This document shows positions 9,873 through 18,402 of a stretch of 60,376 nt of DNA, in pieces. How positions within the stretch are numbered: the first letter of the stretch is position 1; every line of letters starts with the position of its first letter. A program made the position numbers and the translations under genes. The stretch lies in assembly GCF_004833285.1 (NCBI RefSeq), contig NZ_STFG01000020.1:1-60376 (forward strand), read 5' to 3'. Below the pieces are notes generated by a model. That model saw only the letters and a program-made list of their open reading frames with translations, had not been told where the DNA came from and did not search any database. This DNA comes from Lampropedia puyangensis. Its GTDB lineage: Bacteria; Pseudomonadota; Gammaproteobacteria; Burkholderiales; Burkholderiaceae_C.

Positions 9873-12365
9873 CAGTGTTTTCGGCAATTTTAGTGAAGCC
9901 TGAAGGTCTGACGCCTGTTTCGCCCAAAAGGCGAAAGCATGCGGCCTGGCCATCTTGGTCACCAACCACGCTGGCCGCGTACCTACTGCTGGCGTGCCTA
10001 GGCACGGCGCAAGCTCAAGTGCAGATACCAACAGCACAGCAGGTGGCCACTGCTGCGGGCCAGGAAGCCGACATCCTGAATATACAGACCGATGGAAACG
10101 CAGAGCTGCCCAGCTTTGTCCAGGTTCAGCAAACATGGCAAAGCAGTGCACGCTGGTTGCTGGACCGCACCGGCACACGCATCCAGCGTATTCGCACTGA
10201 CTTCAACGCCCGCCGTGGAGATTGGGTCGCCTTGGCCGATGTTTCGCCCGCCCTGCTGCATGCCGTTTTACTGACCGAGGACAAGCACTTTTACGAGCAC
10301 AGCGGTGTCGATTGGGGTGCCGTGGGCGCAGCAGCTTGGGGCAACTTATGGAACGAACGCACGCGTGGGGCATCCACCATTACCATGCAATTGGCAGGTC
10401 TGCTCCATGAAAACCTTCGCGCACGCGCAGGTGGTCGAAGCTGGGGACAAAAATGGCGCCAGCTCTGGCTCTCCCGAGAACTGGAAGATACATGGAGCAA
10501 AGCCCAAATTCTGGAAGCCTACTTGAATCTGGTGCCGTTTCGCGGCGAGATCATCGGCATTGATGCGCTCTCGCGCAGTCTCTTCAACAAAGCCGCGCAC
10601 GGTCTGGACATGCGCGAAGCGGCCATTGCCGCAGCCTTGCTGCGTGCGCCCAACGCATCGGTTGCGCGCCTCAGTGAAAGGGCCTGCCAGGTGCTACAAC
10701 AAGCCCAATCGCCATGGGGCAACGACTGTAAAGCCGTAGCCCTCTTCACGGAAGCGGCGTTGCGCAACCGCCATTACGATGCCGAAAGCGGCATCGCACC
10801 ACACTTTGCCCGCTATGCCATGCGCCAATGGAGTGCGGCACACCCCAACACGCAGCTCCCCGAACAATTGCCCAGCACCTTGGATGCACGCATTCAGACC
10901 CATGCATTGCACAGCTTGCAGCTGCACCTGAATGCCCTGCAAGGGCGTAATGTGCAAGATGGGGCTGCCATAGTCCTCGACAACGCCACCGGCAACGTTT
11001 TGGCATGGGTAGGCTCTTCTGGTCAGGCTTTAAGCCAAGCAGACCAAGTGGACTCCGTGCTGGCAATGCGCCAGCCTGGCTCTACGCTAAAGCCATTTCT
11101 GTATGCACAAGCGCTGGCAGAGCACCGCTTGACAGCGGCATCTTTACTGAACGATTCACCTGCAAAAATCCCCACGCAATACGGCATTTACGCACCAGAG
11201 AATTACGACCAAGGCTACAAAGGCTGGGTTTCTGTGCGGCAAGCGCTGGGCAGCTCGCTCAACATTCCTGCCGTTCGCACCTTGCTGATGGTCTCCCCCG
11301 AAGCCTTCTCCGCCCAGTTGCGCTTGCTAGGCTTCTCGCTGCCAGAACCTTCGGGATACTATGGCTACAGTTTGGCCTTGGGGGGCGTAGACGTTTCTTT
11401 ATTGCAACTGACAAACGCCTACCGCAGTTTTGCCAATGGCGGCTTGCGAAGCGACGTACACACACACAACCGAAGCTTCGCCAAACACCCCTTCCGCCCA
11501 AGAAACACCAAACGCACCAGCAGAACGCGTTTGGCCAGAAAACGTCGCTTTCCTTGTGGGTGACATGCTCTCTGATCGGCATGCTCGCATGCTCACATTT
11601 GGTACAGACAGCCAACTGGCTACGCGTTTCTGGAGTGCGGTAAAAACAGGCACCAGCAAGGACATGCGTGACAACTGGGCCATCGGTTACACGCCCAACT
11701 TCACCATTGGCGTATGGGTGGGCAATGCCGATGGCTCGCCCATGCAGGATGTCAGTGGCATTTCAGGCGCAGCCCCAGTCTGGGCTAGCATTGCTGCTTT
11801 GATGCATCAAATCGATCCAGCCCCAACGCCGCGCCCCCCTCATGGTCTGGTGCGACTTGCCGTGCAGTATGTCCAAAGTGACTCCGAACGAGAGCACGCG
11901 TCTTCAACCGTGGCGACAACGGCCACTTCCGCACAGCCGCGTTTGGTCGAGTCTGGCCGTGATGAATGGTTTATCCCTGGCACCGAGCAAAGCGTCTTCG
12001 TTCTGGGGCCATCAGACCCCGCCGAACTGACAACGCCCCCTGCGACTGCCAGCGGCAGCGCAACGCCTCGCATCAGTCAACCGTTGGATGGAACCATTTT
12101 GGCTCTGGACCCTGATATTCCACCCGCAAACCAAATGCTGCGCATTGCATCGACAGCCACCGCTGAGACTAGCCACTGGTGGGTCAACAACACCCGTGTC
12201 ACAGGCTTACGCAATACCCGCTTCTGGTACTGGCCGCCCCAGCCAGGCAGCTACACATTTGAATTGCGCAGCGCAGATGGTCGCACGGTCTTCGACCAAG
12301 TGCACATCGAAGTACGTGGCGCGCAGTGGGCCGCGTCAGCATCCACAAACACACACAACCCTTAG
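9869..12365 (+). pseudogene. pbpC: pbpC, penicillin-binding protein 1C, frameshifted
   Basis: PBP1C combines a GT51 peptidoglycan glycosyltransferase and a class A transpeptidase and is the usual partner of YfhM-type alpha-2-macroglobulin. Fragment one (9869-11563) starts at TTG in a TTGA overlap with the preceding stop, carries a membrane anchor (LAAYLLLACLG), the GT51 motif LLTEDKHFYEHSGVDW, SxxK (STLK, near residue 405) and SxN (SSLN), then runs into a non-homologous tail after FANGGLRSD. Homology resumes one frame over (within the open frame 11430-12365) with LVGDMLSDRHAR, the KTGTSKD transpeptidase box and the C-terminal PbpC domain. The switch coincides with an (AC)5 tract at 11458-11467; one more AC unit, or two fewer, restores a single frame. 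As written the first product lacks the KTG motif, so transpeptidase activity is lost. Alternatives are a sequencing error or a reversible repeat-length switch. Confidence 0.88.
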
Positions 12366-12366
12366 T

Positions 12367-12406
12367 GAACAGGCGACACTCCATACGTATGGGAAGTCGC
12401 CTGTTC
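12367..12406. terminator. Cruciform-like inverted repeat, likely bidirectional terminator
   Basis: Eleven-base arms GAACAGGCGAC (12367-12377) and GTCGCCTGTTC (12396-12406) enclose a second perfect palindrome CCATACGTATGG. The repeat starts one base after the pbpC stop and lies between two convergent genes, so it is probably a transcription end point, although no strong T-run follows on the plus strand. Confidence 0.55.
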
Positions 12407-12493
12407 TCAGTGCTCGCTCACATCAAGCAGCAAGGTGAATGTGGCACGATTTCGCAATAGTGTAAGAACGTGCTTAGGGTGGCAGTCGCGACC

Positions 12494-13786
12494 TTAAGCA
12501 GGTGCAAAGGCCTTCGCAATCTGTTGCGTCACCAGCAAGAACTTTTCCATCTCAGCTTGCGTATGGCAATGCAAAGGCGAGACCCGCACCGCCCCTTCAA
12601 GCCCAAACGATTCCAGCATGCGCTTGGAATAAATGCTGCTGGCTACTCGCTCGTACACCGTAACGCCGCGTTTGCCATATTCAATGACCGCTTGTGCACA
12701 ATCCAAATGCTCAAAGCCCATCGCCAAAATCAGGTCGCGCTTGCTGAGATCAGGGGAGTCTAAAAACACATGCACTCCCGGCATATTGCGCAGCCCCTCT
12801 ACGCTTTCAGTACCGTTGAGCAAGGTGGCCAGTAACGCCCTTTCCTGCAGTTCAATGTGCGTAATCCCTGCAACAAACTGCGTGCGACGATCGGTGCTAT
12901 CGTTGAAATGGCTGCCAACCCAGCACACATAATCCACGATCTCGCTCAACACCGCGAACTGCCATGGTGCGCTGCTGCCCAAGTCCCAATACGTTTCGGG
13001 CTTGCCTGCCAGCTTGTGGTGCGGTAATGCAGCAGCACGTTCGGAGAGCCAAGAGAAACCCGAACCACGGCAGCCAAAGAACTTGTAGGGCGCGAGGTTG
13101 ATGCCATCCACAGGCGTTTTCTCTAAGTCGATCAGACCATGGGGCGCATGCTGCACAGCATCTACAACAATATACAAGTCAGGCTTAATCTCGCGCGCAC
13201 GCTTGACCACGGCCTCCATGTCGACTTTGGCCCCCGATATGTTCGAGGCATAAATCACACTGAGCACGCTGGTTTCTTGGTCAATCAGCGAAACGATAGC
13301 ATCGACATCAATGCCGCCTGTAACCCTATTGCTTGGAGCCACACGAAGCCCCCTGCCCAAACGCTGGGCATACAGCGCCATCGCATCAAAGGCAGATGGA
13401 TGCTCCAGCACAGTGGTCACCATGTTGGTTCCAGGCACGTGGTCTGCAATGGCACGCACCATATCAAACATAGCGCCGGAAGCCGTCAGCGATGCATACA
13501 CACTACCGCCACGGGCATTGAGTACCGTGCGCAGGTCTGCACTGCCTTTGGTTTGGATCGTTTGCAAGTCAACGGCAGCAGCATGGCTACGCTCTGCGTT
13601 GTCCGGTATGGCATCGACCTGTGCAAAGCGTTCAATCGCAGCTTTGAGACGCAAGGAGCCTCCTGCATTGTCAAAGTAAAGACGCTCGCGTCCTTGGTGA
13701 TCGTGTTCGATCCCCAAAAACCGCGCGCGCACTTCACGCATCAATGCATCAGAAAAAGGCAACCCGTTTGGGTATGGCGAAGACAT
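12494..13786 (-). CDS. Class V aminotransferase (PLP-dependent)
   Basis: This 430-residue protein is a fold-type I PLP enzyme of the class V aminotransferase/cysteine desulfurase group. Visible features are the N-terminal YFDNAGGS segment, the cofactor-binding region TASGAMFDMVRA, a VVDAVQHAPHG aspartate-histidine segment, and the PLP lysine in NLAPYKFFG near residue 240. The conserved catalytic cysteine loop of true cysteine desulfurases is not apparent; a C-terminal RVSPLHCHT region replaces it, so a different substrate is likely. The start lies three bases after the stop of an amino-acid-type binding protein gene, so the two form an operon and the enzyme may act on the amino acid or amine that is taken up. 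Specific substrate unknown. Confidence 0.85.
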   Translation of the reverse strand: MSSPYPNGLPFSDALMREVRARFLGIEHDHQGRERLYFDNAGGSLRLKAAIERFAQVDAIPDNAERSHAAAVDLQTIQTKGSADLRTVLNARGGSVYASLTASGAMFDMVRAIADHVPGTNMVTTVLEHPSAFDAMALYAQRLGRGLRVAPSNRVTGGIDVDAIVSLIDQETSVLSVIYASNISGAKVDMEAVVKRAREIKPDLYIVVDAVQHAPHGLIDLEKTPVDGINLAPYKFFGCRGSGFSWLSERAAALPHHKLAGKPETYWDLGSSAPWQFAVLSEIVDYVCWVGSHFNDSTDRRTQFVAGITHIELQERALLATLLNGTESVEGLRNMPGVHVFLDSPDLSKRDLILAMGFEHLDCAQAVIEYGKRGVTVYERVASSIYSKRMLESFGLEGAVRVSPLHCHTQAEMEKFLLVTQQIAKAFAPA

Positions 13787-13789
13787 GGT

Positions 13790-14692
13790 TTAAATACCTT
13801 TGTTATTCGGATTGTTGTAGAGGGCGCGGACCGCGTCCGTCATAGGAAAGTGCAAATTGGCGTTTCTGGGAGGAATAGGTGACTCGAACCATTTGGAATA
13901 AATCTGCTCGATAGCACCGGACTTCATAAGACCAGAGACAGTTTCGTCAACCAACGCTTTGAACTCTGGATCGTTCTTGCGCAACATGATTCCGTAGGGC
14001 TCCTGGCGCAACGATTCATGCGTCAAGATGGTGTATTCGGCTGGGTTTGGCGCAGTGGCGATCATGCCCGCCAATTGCACATCGTCCAATACATATGCGT
14101 CTGCGCGACCTGTGGACAGAAGAATAAAGCCATCTGAAGTGTCTTTGACAGCCAATTCTTTGACATCGAAATCGCTGTTCTTGCGTGCAGCGCGCAACAA
14201 CTGAATCGAGGTGCTACCCGAAACGGTAGCTACCGTTTTCCCATTGAGGTCGGCAAGCGATGTGATCCCCGAGCTCTTTTTGACAGCCGCGGTGATGCTG
14301 GTCGCAAAGTGGCTTGGCGCGAAGTCCACTTGCTGCTGGCGTTGGGTGCTGTTGGTAGTGGTTGCGCAATCGAGATCGACCGTGCCGTTTTGCAGCAATG
14401 GGATTCGATTGGTGGAATTCAACATGGTGTAACGCACTTCAAGTTTGGGTAACCCCAGCTTGGTCTTCACCGCTTCAACAATTTGCAAACAGATATCGTT
14501 GGTAAATCCAATCGGATCGCCACTGGCATCAATTTTGTACGAAAACGGGATTTGGCTATCACGCGCACCAATCTGGATAAAGCCGTTGTCTTTGATTTTT
14601 TGCAAGGTTCCACTGTCTTGTGCCGACACCGTACAGCAAAGCGCAGCCATTGCCAGTCCTAGTCCGAGAGAAAGGGGCTTGGAGAGATTCAT
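13790..14692 (-). CDS. Amino acid ABC transporter binding protein (GltI-like)
   Basis: A 300-residue periplasmic solute-binding protein of family 3. It has a Sec signal peptide ending near VSAQ, and family features such as IPFSYKIDASGDPIGF, DICLQIVEAVK, GTVDLDCATTTNSTQR and QEPYGIMLRK, all close to glutamate/aspartate-binding GltI proteins. GAGG lies eight bases ahead of the ATG. No permease or ATPase gene is next to it, so it is an orphan that must share a membrane complex or act as a sensor. It is the first gene of a two-gene unit with the class V aminotransferase. The specificity glutamate/aspartate is inferred from similarity of motifs and has not been shown for this copy. Confidence 0.88.
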   Translation of the reverse strand: MNLSKPLSLGLGLAMAALCCTVSAQDSGTLQKIKDNGFIQIGARDSQIPFSYKIDASGDPIGFTNDICLQIVEAVKTKLGLPKLEVRYTMLNSTNRIPLLQNGTVDLDCATTTNSTQRQQQVDFAPSHFATSITAAVKKSSGITSLADLNGKTVATVSGSTSIQLLRAARKNSDFDVKELAVKDTSDGFILLSTGRADAYVLDDVQLAGMIATAPNPAEYTILTHESLRQEPYGIMLRKNDPEFKALVDETVSGLMKSGAIEQIYSKWFESPIPPRNANLHFPMTDAVRALYNNPNNKGI

Positions 14693-14820
14693 ATCGCGGT
14701 CCTCGATTGAAGTGGTAAAGGGGAACTACGTCTGCATCTTCATCCCTGCAATGCATTTCAAAAAGCGATTTTTTTTAATTTAATTTAATGCAAATAAGTG
14801 ATGTATTGGCACTGCCATAG

Positions 14821-14850
14821 CAAAAAGAAAGGCAGCACATCCGTGCTGCC
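14821..14850 (-). terminator. Intrinsic terminator after GlcG-like gene
   Basis: GGCAGCAC (14831-14838) and GTGCTGCC (14843-14850) form a perfect eight-base stem with loop ATCC. On the minus strand the stem is followed by TTTCTTTTTG. It lies 23 bases beyond the stop of the GlcG-like gene. Confidence 0.85.
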
Positions 14851-14873
14851 TTGTCCGTGCTAATGGAAAACCA

Positions 14874-15272
14874 TTACAGCGCGGCAATCCCTGCCTTGGC
14901 CACTTGGGCGTCCTGATCGGACTTGACGCCGGAAACGCCAACAGCGCCCACCACATGACCATCCACCACCACAGGCACGCCACCTTCCAAGAAACCTTGT
15001 GCAGGCGCACTCAAAAAAGCGGTACGGCCGTTGTTAATCATCTCTTCATAGCCTTTGGTTTCGCGGCGACCCAATGCAGAAGAGCGCGCTTTTTCAACAC
15101 AGATGTGCGCACCAATCGGGGCACAACCATCCAAGCGGCGCAAAGCCAGCAGATGGCCACCCTCGTCCACAATCGCAATCGTCACGGCCCAATTATTGGT
15201 TGTAGCCTCGGCAACAGCCGCATCCAGCATGCGGTCCACATCAGCGGCTTCTAAGAAAGATTTGGTTTTCAT
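14874..15272 (-). CDS. GlcG/HbpS-family heme-binding-like protein
   Basis: The ATG at 15272 (AGGA ten bases upstream) gives a 132-residue protein starting MKTKSFLEAADVDRMLDAAV. The sequence AVTIAIVDEGGHLLALRRLDG, the APIGAHICVEKARSSAL helix and the GGVPVVVDGHVVGAVGVSG strand-turn are the hallmark of the GlcG/HbpS (DUF336) family, small alpha/beta proteins that occur as subunits or accessory proteins with glycolate, propanediol and heme systems. No signal peptide is present, so it is cytoplasmic. The open frame extends upstream to 15599 but that part looks non-coding. It is transcribed alone, with its own terminator. Function in this genome is unknown. Confidence 0.85.
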   Translation of the reverse strand: MKTKSFLEAADVDRMLDAAVAEATTNNWAVTIAIVDEGGHLLALRRLDGCAPIGAHICVEKARSSALGRRETKGYEEMINNGRTAFLSAPAQGFLEGGVPVVVDGHVVGAVGVSGVKSDQDAQVAKAGIAAL

Positions 15273-15678
15273 GGCAACAAATTCCTGTTTCAATGAATAG
15301 GAGAAAATCTGCTCACGCAAAACATGCGCGAGAAAAAGCGTACACAAAGCACACGTGCCAAACAGGCAACGAACACCCCCATGTGTTGCGCCCAATGATA
15401 CTGGCAAGGCTCCGGCACTATTGCCGCCAAATCTGTCAAAGCAGCTTTGACCTGACATACAACGCGCCAGTGCCAAGGCAGACATGCACGTCAGCCCATA
15501 CCTCTCAAGGCGCAAAACGCCTCTACATCCCAAGTACCTTCTGTCGCAACTCCTCACAAATGTGCCATCCAAAGAGGAACCATTGCCCCAGACAGCCATT
15601 CCAAGTCCCCCATACTGCGTCGTTCAAGCCAGCAAACGCTAGCCTGAGCCGCGATCGGATAGGATAAGCACTTAGAGC
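15273..15678. other. Intergenic region without recognised gene
   Basis: About 400 bases between divergent genes. No convincing protein frame was found: the frames that are open have unusual composition and no family resemblance. It should contain the promoter of the GlcG-like gene and probably that of a transcript ending at the plus-strand terminator at 15679-15704, which would make this a candidate place for a small RNA. Confidence 0.5.
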
Positions 15679-15704
15679 GCAGGCCTCGAATCGGCCTGCT
15701 TTTT
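15679..15704 (+). terminator. Orphan intrinsic terminator
   Basis: GCAGGCC (15679-15685), loop TCGAATC, GGCCTGC (15693-15699), then TTTTT. It is a strong plus-strand terminator, yet no plus-strand gene precedes it within 3 kb; the nearest gene downstream starts 47 bases later. Confidence 0.8.
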
Positions 15705-15750
15705 CTGGTTTTGCCTCTGCGTTGCGCAGTTCATTTGAGCCACCATTGCC

Positions 15751-16527
15751 ATGCTGCTACCCATGCATTCGTTCCGTTTTCTAGCCATTGCTGCCCTGAC
15801 TTTAGGGCTGGCTGGCTGTGCGTTGACCAGCAAAACATCCCCTTCACTGCCAAGCAGCGTTGCAGAGGCCGCTTTCAGCGAGTCGGACACGTTCTCGCGA
15901 ACCTATGGCAGTAGCCCTGAGCGCAGTTGCGAGGCAGCCCGGCGTGCATTGCTGAGCCAGGCCTATCTGATGACCGAGGTCGCCCCAACACGCCTTTCAG
16001 CGCGCAAAAATTTCCAGCAAAACCGCGACCAGCATTACGAGGTGGAGTTTCACATCACCTGTGTGGCCAACCCTGGCCAATCCAGCACGATTTTCGTCAG
16101 TGCGGTTCAGCAGCTGTACGGGCTGCGCAAAACCAATTCTTCAGCCTCCGTTGGCGTAGGCATCCTAGGCTCATTCTCTGTCCCTGTGATGTCTGAAGAT
16201 GAATCGTTGATCAAAATCGGCAGCGTCACACTTACCAAACCCGATCTGTACAAGCGTTTTTTTGACTTAGTGGAAAACCATCTGGTTGCCATGAGCAGCA
16301 TGCCAGAAGAAGCCACAGCCAGTGTGGTCAGCAGTCAAGCAACTCCAGCCATCTTGCCTGAAGCCCCCACCACCGCCTCTGCGCCGGCACCTGCAGTCCC
16401 CACCCTGGCAACCGAAGATTCACTCAACCCCGGCGCACCAGACCTAACCGATACCGTGCCTATTCCGCAGAAAGCCCTGCAGCAAGAAGTGCCCGAATCC
16501 TTGCCGTCAACACCGATGGCGAACTAA
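15751..16527 (+). CDS. Lipoprotein, DUF2242-like
   Basis: A 258-residue predicted lipoprotein: the signal peptide FLAIAALTLGLAGC has a textbook lipobox with the cysteine near residue 23. The folded part (residues 45-190) contains CEAARRALLSQAY, VEFHITCV, STIFVSAVQQLYGLR and a C-terminal helix LYKRFFDLVENHL; this resembles the DUF2242 family of Burkholderiales, an uncharacterised group. The last 60 residues are a proline/alanine-rich, low-complexity tail, probably a periplasmic tether. Two ATGs (15751 and 15763) could serve; the second gives the shorter signal peptide. It precedes the trpE region on the same strand but is separated from it by about 340 bases. Confidence 0.75.
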   Translation: MLLPMHSFRFLAIAALTLGLAGCALTSKTSPSLPSSVAEAAFSESDTFSRTYGSSPERSCEAARRALLSQAYLMTEVAPTRLSARKNFQQNRDQHYEVEFHITCVANPGQSSTIFVSAVQQLYGLRKTNSSASVGVGILGSFSVPVMSEDESLIKIGSVTLTKPDLYKRFFDLVENHLVAMSSMPEEATASVVSSQATPAILPEAPTTASAPAPAVPTLATEDSLNPGAPDLTDTVPIPQKALQQEVPESLPSTPMAN

Positions 16528-16584
16528 GCCAAACAACGCTGCAAAGATCGGCACAGCACAGTCTCCGCACAACATGCAATTTGC

Positions 16585-16590
16585 TACACT
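16585..16590 (+). promoter_or_regulatory. Extended -10 promoter element
   Basis: TGC directly followed by TACACT forms an extended -10 box (TG at 16582-16583). The -35 match is weak, as allowed for extended -10 promoters. Transcription would begin near 16597, at the 5' end of the structured region that precedes trpE. Confidence 0.5.
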
Positions 16591-16596
16591 AACGCT

Positions 16597-16812
16597 ATGT
16601 TGTTCTTGAGTCACTCATGCGCCCCGCGCGCAGGCCGCCATCGCCAAGGAGCTTGGCCCTGGCGTAAGCCAGTCTATTGAATCACTCCTCCCGCGCTTTT
16701 GGGCGTGCGTGCCAGGTACGATCTGCGCTGACTGTGCCTTCGGCAAAACGACCTCTCATGGCCTAAAGCCCCATCTTGATACGTTGGGGTAACCTAGGCC
16801 ACTCAAGACCCA
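16597..16812 (+). ncRNA. Structured RNA candidate, 6S-like
   Basis: The region between the lipoprotein gene and trpE is closed by complementary ends TCTTGAGT (16604-16611) and ACTCAAGA (16801-16808), about 205 bases apart, with a promoter element placed just upstream. Inside are further helices: GCCAAG/CTTGGC, CCTGGC pairing with GCCAGG, a TGCCTTCGGCA hairpin, and a two-step stem GGCCTA..CCCCA / TGGGG..TAGGCC near the 3' side. Length, closing stem and a 3'-side hairpin resemble 6S RNA, the regulator of sigma-70 RNA polymerase. A trp leader is the other possibility. No long U-run follows. The assignment rests on reading by eye. Confidence 0.45.
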
Positions 16813-16866
16813 TTCGTCAAACACAACACCCTTCGTATTTGGCGACAACCATACAGAGTAACGACC

Positions 16867-18402
16867 GTGATCAGCGAACTGGAATTTCAAAGCCTTGCCC
16901 GCGAAGGCTACAACCGCATTCCTTTGATGGCTGAGGCCTTTGCCGACCTCGAAACGCCACTGTCCCTCTACCTGAAGTTAGCCCATACACAAGACGGCGG
17001 CAAAAACAGCTTCTTGCTGGAATCTGTCGTTGGTGGTGAACGTTTTGGGCGCTACAGCTTCATTGGTCTACCAGCACGTACGTTGCTACGCAGCAGTGGC
17101 TTTGGCGTTCATGCCAAAACCGAAGTGCTCACCGATGGCCAAGTTGTTGAGACCTCCCACGACAATCCGCTGGACTTCATTGCGCAGTACCAACAGCGCT
17201 TCAAAGTTGCCTTGCGGCCTGGCATGCCACGCTTTGCTGGCGGCCTGGCTGGCTACTTCGGTTATGACACCGTGCGCTACATTGAGCGCAAACTCGATAA
17301 CAGCTGCCCGCCTGACGATCTAGGTTTACCAGATATTTTGTTGCTGCAAACTGAAGAAGTGGCCGTCATCGATAACCTGTCGGGCCGCCTGTACCTGCTG
17401 GTGTACGCTGATCCCAGCCAGCCAGAAGCCTACAGTCGCGCCAAGCGCCGCCTGCGTGAATTGCGCGAACGCCTCAATACCAGCGTGGTGGCTCCCGCCA
17501 TCAACGCCAGCGAAAGCCACCAGCCCGTGCGCCACTTCGCCAAGGCCGATTACCTGCAAGCCGTTGAACGCGCAAAAGACATGATTGCGGCCGGTGAATT
17601 CATGCAAGTGCAAGTAGGCCAGCGCATTGAGCGCACTTACACACAAAGCCCGCTCTCACTGTATCGCGCGCTGCGCTCGCTCAACCCCAGCCCCTACATG
17701 TACTACTACAACTTCACCGGTGCCGATGCACAGCCTGGTCAAGCTGGGAGCGACTTGTTTGTTGTGGGCGCAAGCCCTGAGATTCTGGCGCGTCAGGAGC
17801 GCACCGATGAAGGGCAAAAAATCACCATCCGCCCTTTGGCCGGTACACGTCCACGCGGCGCTACGCAGGAACTGGACAAGGCCACAGAGCAGGAACTGGT
17901 TGCTGACCCGAAAGAACGCGCAGAACATGTCATGTTGATTGACCTGGCCCGCAACGACATTGGTCGCATTGCAGAAATTGGCAGTGTCAAAGTCACTGAA
18001 GCTTTTGCCGTCGAGCGTTACAGCCATGTCATGCACATTGTCAGCAACGTGGAAGGCATTTTGCAGCCCGGCCTAGGCGCGATGGACGTACTCAAAGCCA
18101 GTTTCCCAGCCGGCACGCTCTCTGGTGCACCCAAGGTCCATGCCATGGAATTGATTGACGAGCTTGAACCTGTCAAACGCGGCCTGTATGGTGGCGCCTG
18201 TGGCTACCTTAGCTACGCAGGAGATATGGATGTCGCCATTGCCATCCGCACTGGGGTGATCAAGAACCAGACGTTGTATGTACAGGCCGCAGCAGGTGTG
18301 GTTGCCGACTCCATCCCAGAAATGGAGTGGCGCGAAACAGAACACAAGGCGCGTGCACTGCTGCGCGCAGCCGAATTGGTTGAAGAAGGATTTGACTCAT
18401 GA
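16867..18402 (+). CDS. trpE: Anthranilate synthase component I
   Basis: TrpE converts chorismate to anthranilate, using ammonia from glutamine via TrpG; it is the first step of tryptophan synthesis. The 511-residue length is normal. A GTG start at 16867 gives MISELEFQSLAREGYNRIPL; the N-terminal SLYLKLA and LLESVVGGERFGRYSFIG segments form the tryptophan feedback site, and the chorismate-binding core shows GEFMQVQVGQR, RPLAGTRPRG, DPKERAEHVMLIDLARND and FPAGTLSGAPKVHAMELI. It overlaps the next gene by ATGA. The usual partners trpG, trpD and trpC are not in the window; a chorismate mutase follows instead. Confidence 0.97.
   Translation: MISELEFQSLAREGYNRIPLMAEAFADLETPLSLYLKLAHTQDGGKNSFLLESVVGGERFGRYSFIGLPARTLLRSSGFGVHAKTEVLTDGQVVETSHDNPLDFIAQYQQRFKVALRPGMPRFAGGLAGYFGYDTVRYIERKLDNSCPPDDLGLPDILLLQTEEVAVIDNLSGRLYLLVYADPSQPEAYSRAKRRLRELRERLNTSVVAPAINASESHQPVRHFAKADYLQAVERAKDMIAAGEFMQVQVGQRIERTYTQSPLSLYRALRSLNPSPYMYYYNFTGADAQPGQAGSDLFVVGASPEILARQERTDEGQKITIRPLAGTRPRGATQELDKATEQELVADPKERAEHVMLIDLARNDIGRIAEIGSVKVTEAFAVERYSHVMHIVSNVEGILQPGLGAMDVLKASFPAGTLSGAPKVHAMELIDELEPVKRGLYGGACGYLSYAGDMDVAIAIRTGVIKNQTLYVQAAAGVVADSIPEMEWRETEHKARALLRAAELVEEGFDS

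Noticed and set aside
11430-11563. Programmed ribosomal frameshift in pbpC
   Set aside because: No slippery heptamer or downstream structure was seen at the switch; the AC tract points to a DNA-level change.
15293-15667. A 124-codon plus-strand frame in the gap before the DUF2242-like gene
   Set aside because: No ribosome-binding site, high cysteine/histidine noise and no family resemblance.
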